Source: CAWBRT01 sp050015355 (GTDB lineage: Bacteria; Acidobacteriota; Terriglobia; Terriglobales; Acidobacteriaceae). Taken from it: a stretch of 5,240 nucleotides of DNA. Below the pieces are notes generated by a model. The model saw nothing but the letters and a program-made list of their open reading frames with translations, did no database searches and was not told the DNA's origin. Positions 5,061 to 5,240 of the stretch are shown in pieces; position 1 is the first letter of the stretch, and the number at the start of each line of letters is the position of its first letter. The translations under genes and the position numbers were made by a program. The stretch lies in NCBI GenBank assembly GCA_050015355.1, contig JBEKBO010000194.1, positions 1-5,240 of the forward strand, given 5' to 3'.

Positions 5061-5112
5061 GGGTGCCCCAGGTTCCGCGCCGCGCAGTTCGGCGCTAACC
5101 TGGGGTAGTTTC
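5061..5112 (+). repeat. Palindromic repeat P5 (plain form of P3)
   Basis: CCCCAGGTT (5066-5074) pairs with AACCTGGGG (5097-5105), then GCGCCG (5077-5082) with CGGCGC (5090-5095). A 2:1 internal bulge separates the two parts and the loop is 7 nt. TAGTTTCTTC follows. The outer arms match those of P3 almost exactly. It lies between the cydAB repeat cluster and the convergent transposase fragment. Confidence 0.75.
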
Positions 5113-5142
5113 TTCGGGGAAGCTAGAGCGGTTCCCATGAAG

Positions 5143-5240
5143 CTATATACCGTATCCGCAGTGTTTGAACCAAGCTGCGGCGTTGTCCGGGGTGATAGCT
5201 GCGAGGGCCAGAGCAGCAGCCTGTTCGAGGGCTTCCAGCA
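5143..5240 (-). CDS. Transposase C-terminus, probable IS630 family (partial)
   Basis: On the - strand a frame enters at the window edge and runs for 31 residues to TAG (5145-5143). It ends in AAITPDNAAAWFKHCGYGI. The ITPxxAxAWFxHCGY ending is what I recall for IS630-type DDE transposases, whose last helix carries this WF..CGY block. Only the tail is visible, so neither catalytic residues nor intactness of the gene can be judged. A CTAG lies 17-20 bp beyond the stop (5123-5126), which fits the target preference of IS630 elements and suggests the element's edge. The opposite strand offers an ATG at 5137 with an open frame, but it has no ribosome site or recognisable motif. Confidence 0.65.
   Translation of the reverse strand, partial: LEALEQAAALALAAITPDNAAAWFKHCGYGI

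Noticed and set aside
4917..5108. 63-codon + strand frame in the repeat cluster
   Set aside because: It runs through A', P5 and their hairpins; its sequence is simply the repeats translated.
5137..5240. Open + strand frame starting MKLYTVSA
   Set aside because: It has no ribosome site and no motif, and it is antisense to the transposase tail, whose ending is recognisable.

Overview
The window looks like a piece of an Acidobacteriota chromosome, probably of the Terriglobia/Koribacter type. This is judged from three things: the scattered palindromes that open with GGTGCCCCA and close with TGGGGTAGTTT, the short TGTCATCCTGAGCG...GAAGGATCTGC repeat, and proteins that read like lineage-typical acidobacterial families. 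The taxon is an inference from recalled genome style and no search was run.

Layout. Positions 1-90 are the last codons of a membrane protein on the + strand. Positions 91-300 hold two palindromes (P1, P2) between convergent genes. A small TPR protein lies on the - strand (301-618). The divergent gap 619-987 holds a large compound palindrome (P3) and a candidate promoter. On the + strand follow a cysteine-rich protein of unknown function (988-1407), a hotdog-fold acyl-CoA thioesterase (GTG start at 1519, ends 2061), a roughly 206-bp MITE-like element (2113-2318) and the tightly packed cydA-cydB pair (2356-4747). Downstream, 4748-5142 is non-coding and packed with repeats: short repeat A, palindrome P4, a second copy of A split by an inserted hairpin (A'), and palindrome P5. 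The right edge carries the C-terminus of a transposase on the - strand (5143 to the end), probably of the IS630 family.

Function. The metabolic core is cydAB, which encodes both large subunits of a quinol:O2 oxidoreductase (cytochrome bd) that supports respiration at low oxygen. cydC, cydD and a cydX-like gene are not visible here. The thioesterase and the cysteine-rich protein are separate housekeeping or accessory genes with no evident link to cydAB beyond shared direction.

The most interesting material is non-coding. Five palindromes share one outer frame but carry at least three different stem sequences. Three of the seven repeats (P2, P3, A') have a second, unrelated hairpin in their apical loop, while sister copies have plain short loops. 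A CTAG-bounded inverted-repeat element ends 37 bp before the cydA start, and its end resembles the sequence next to a CTAG beside the transposase fragment. I see no complete new defence or biosynthetic system.
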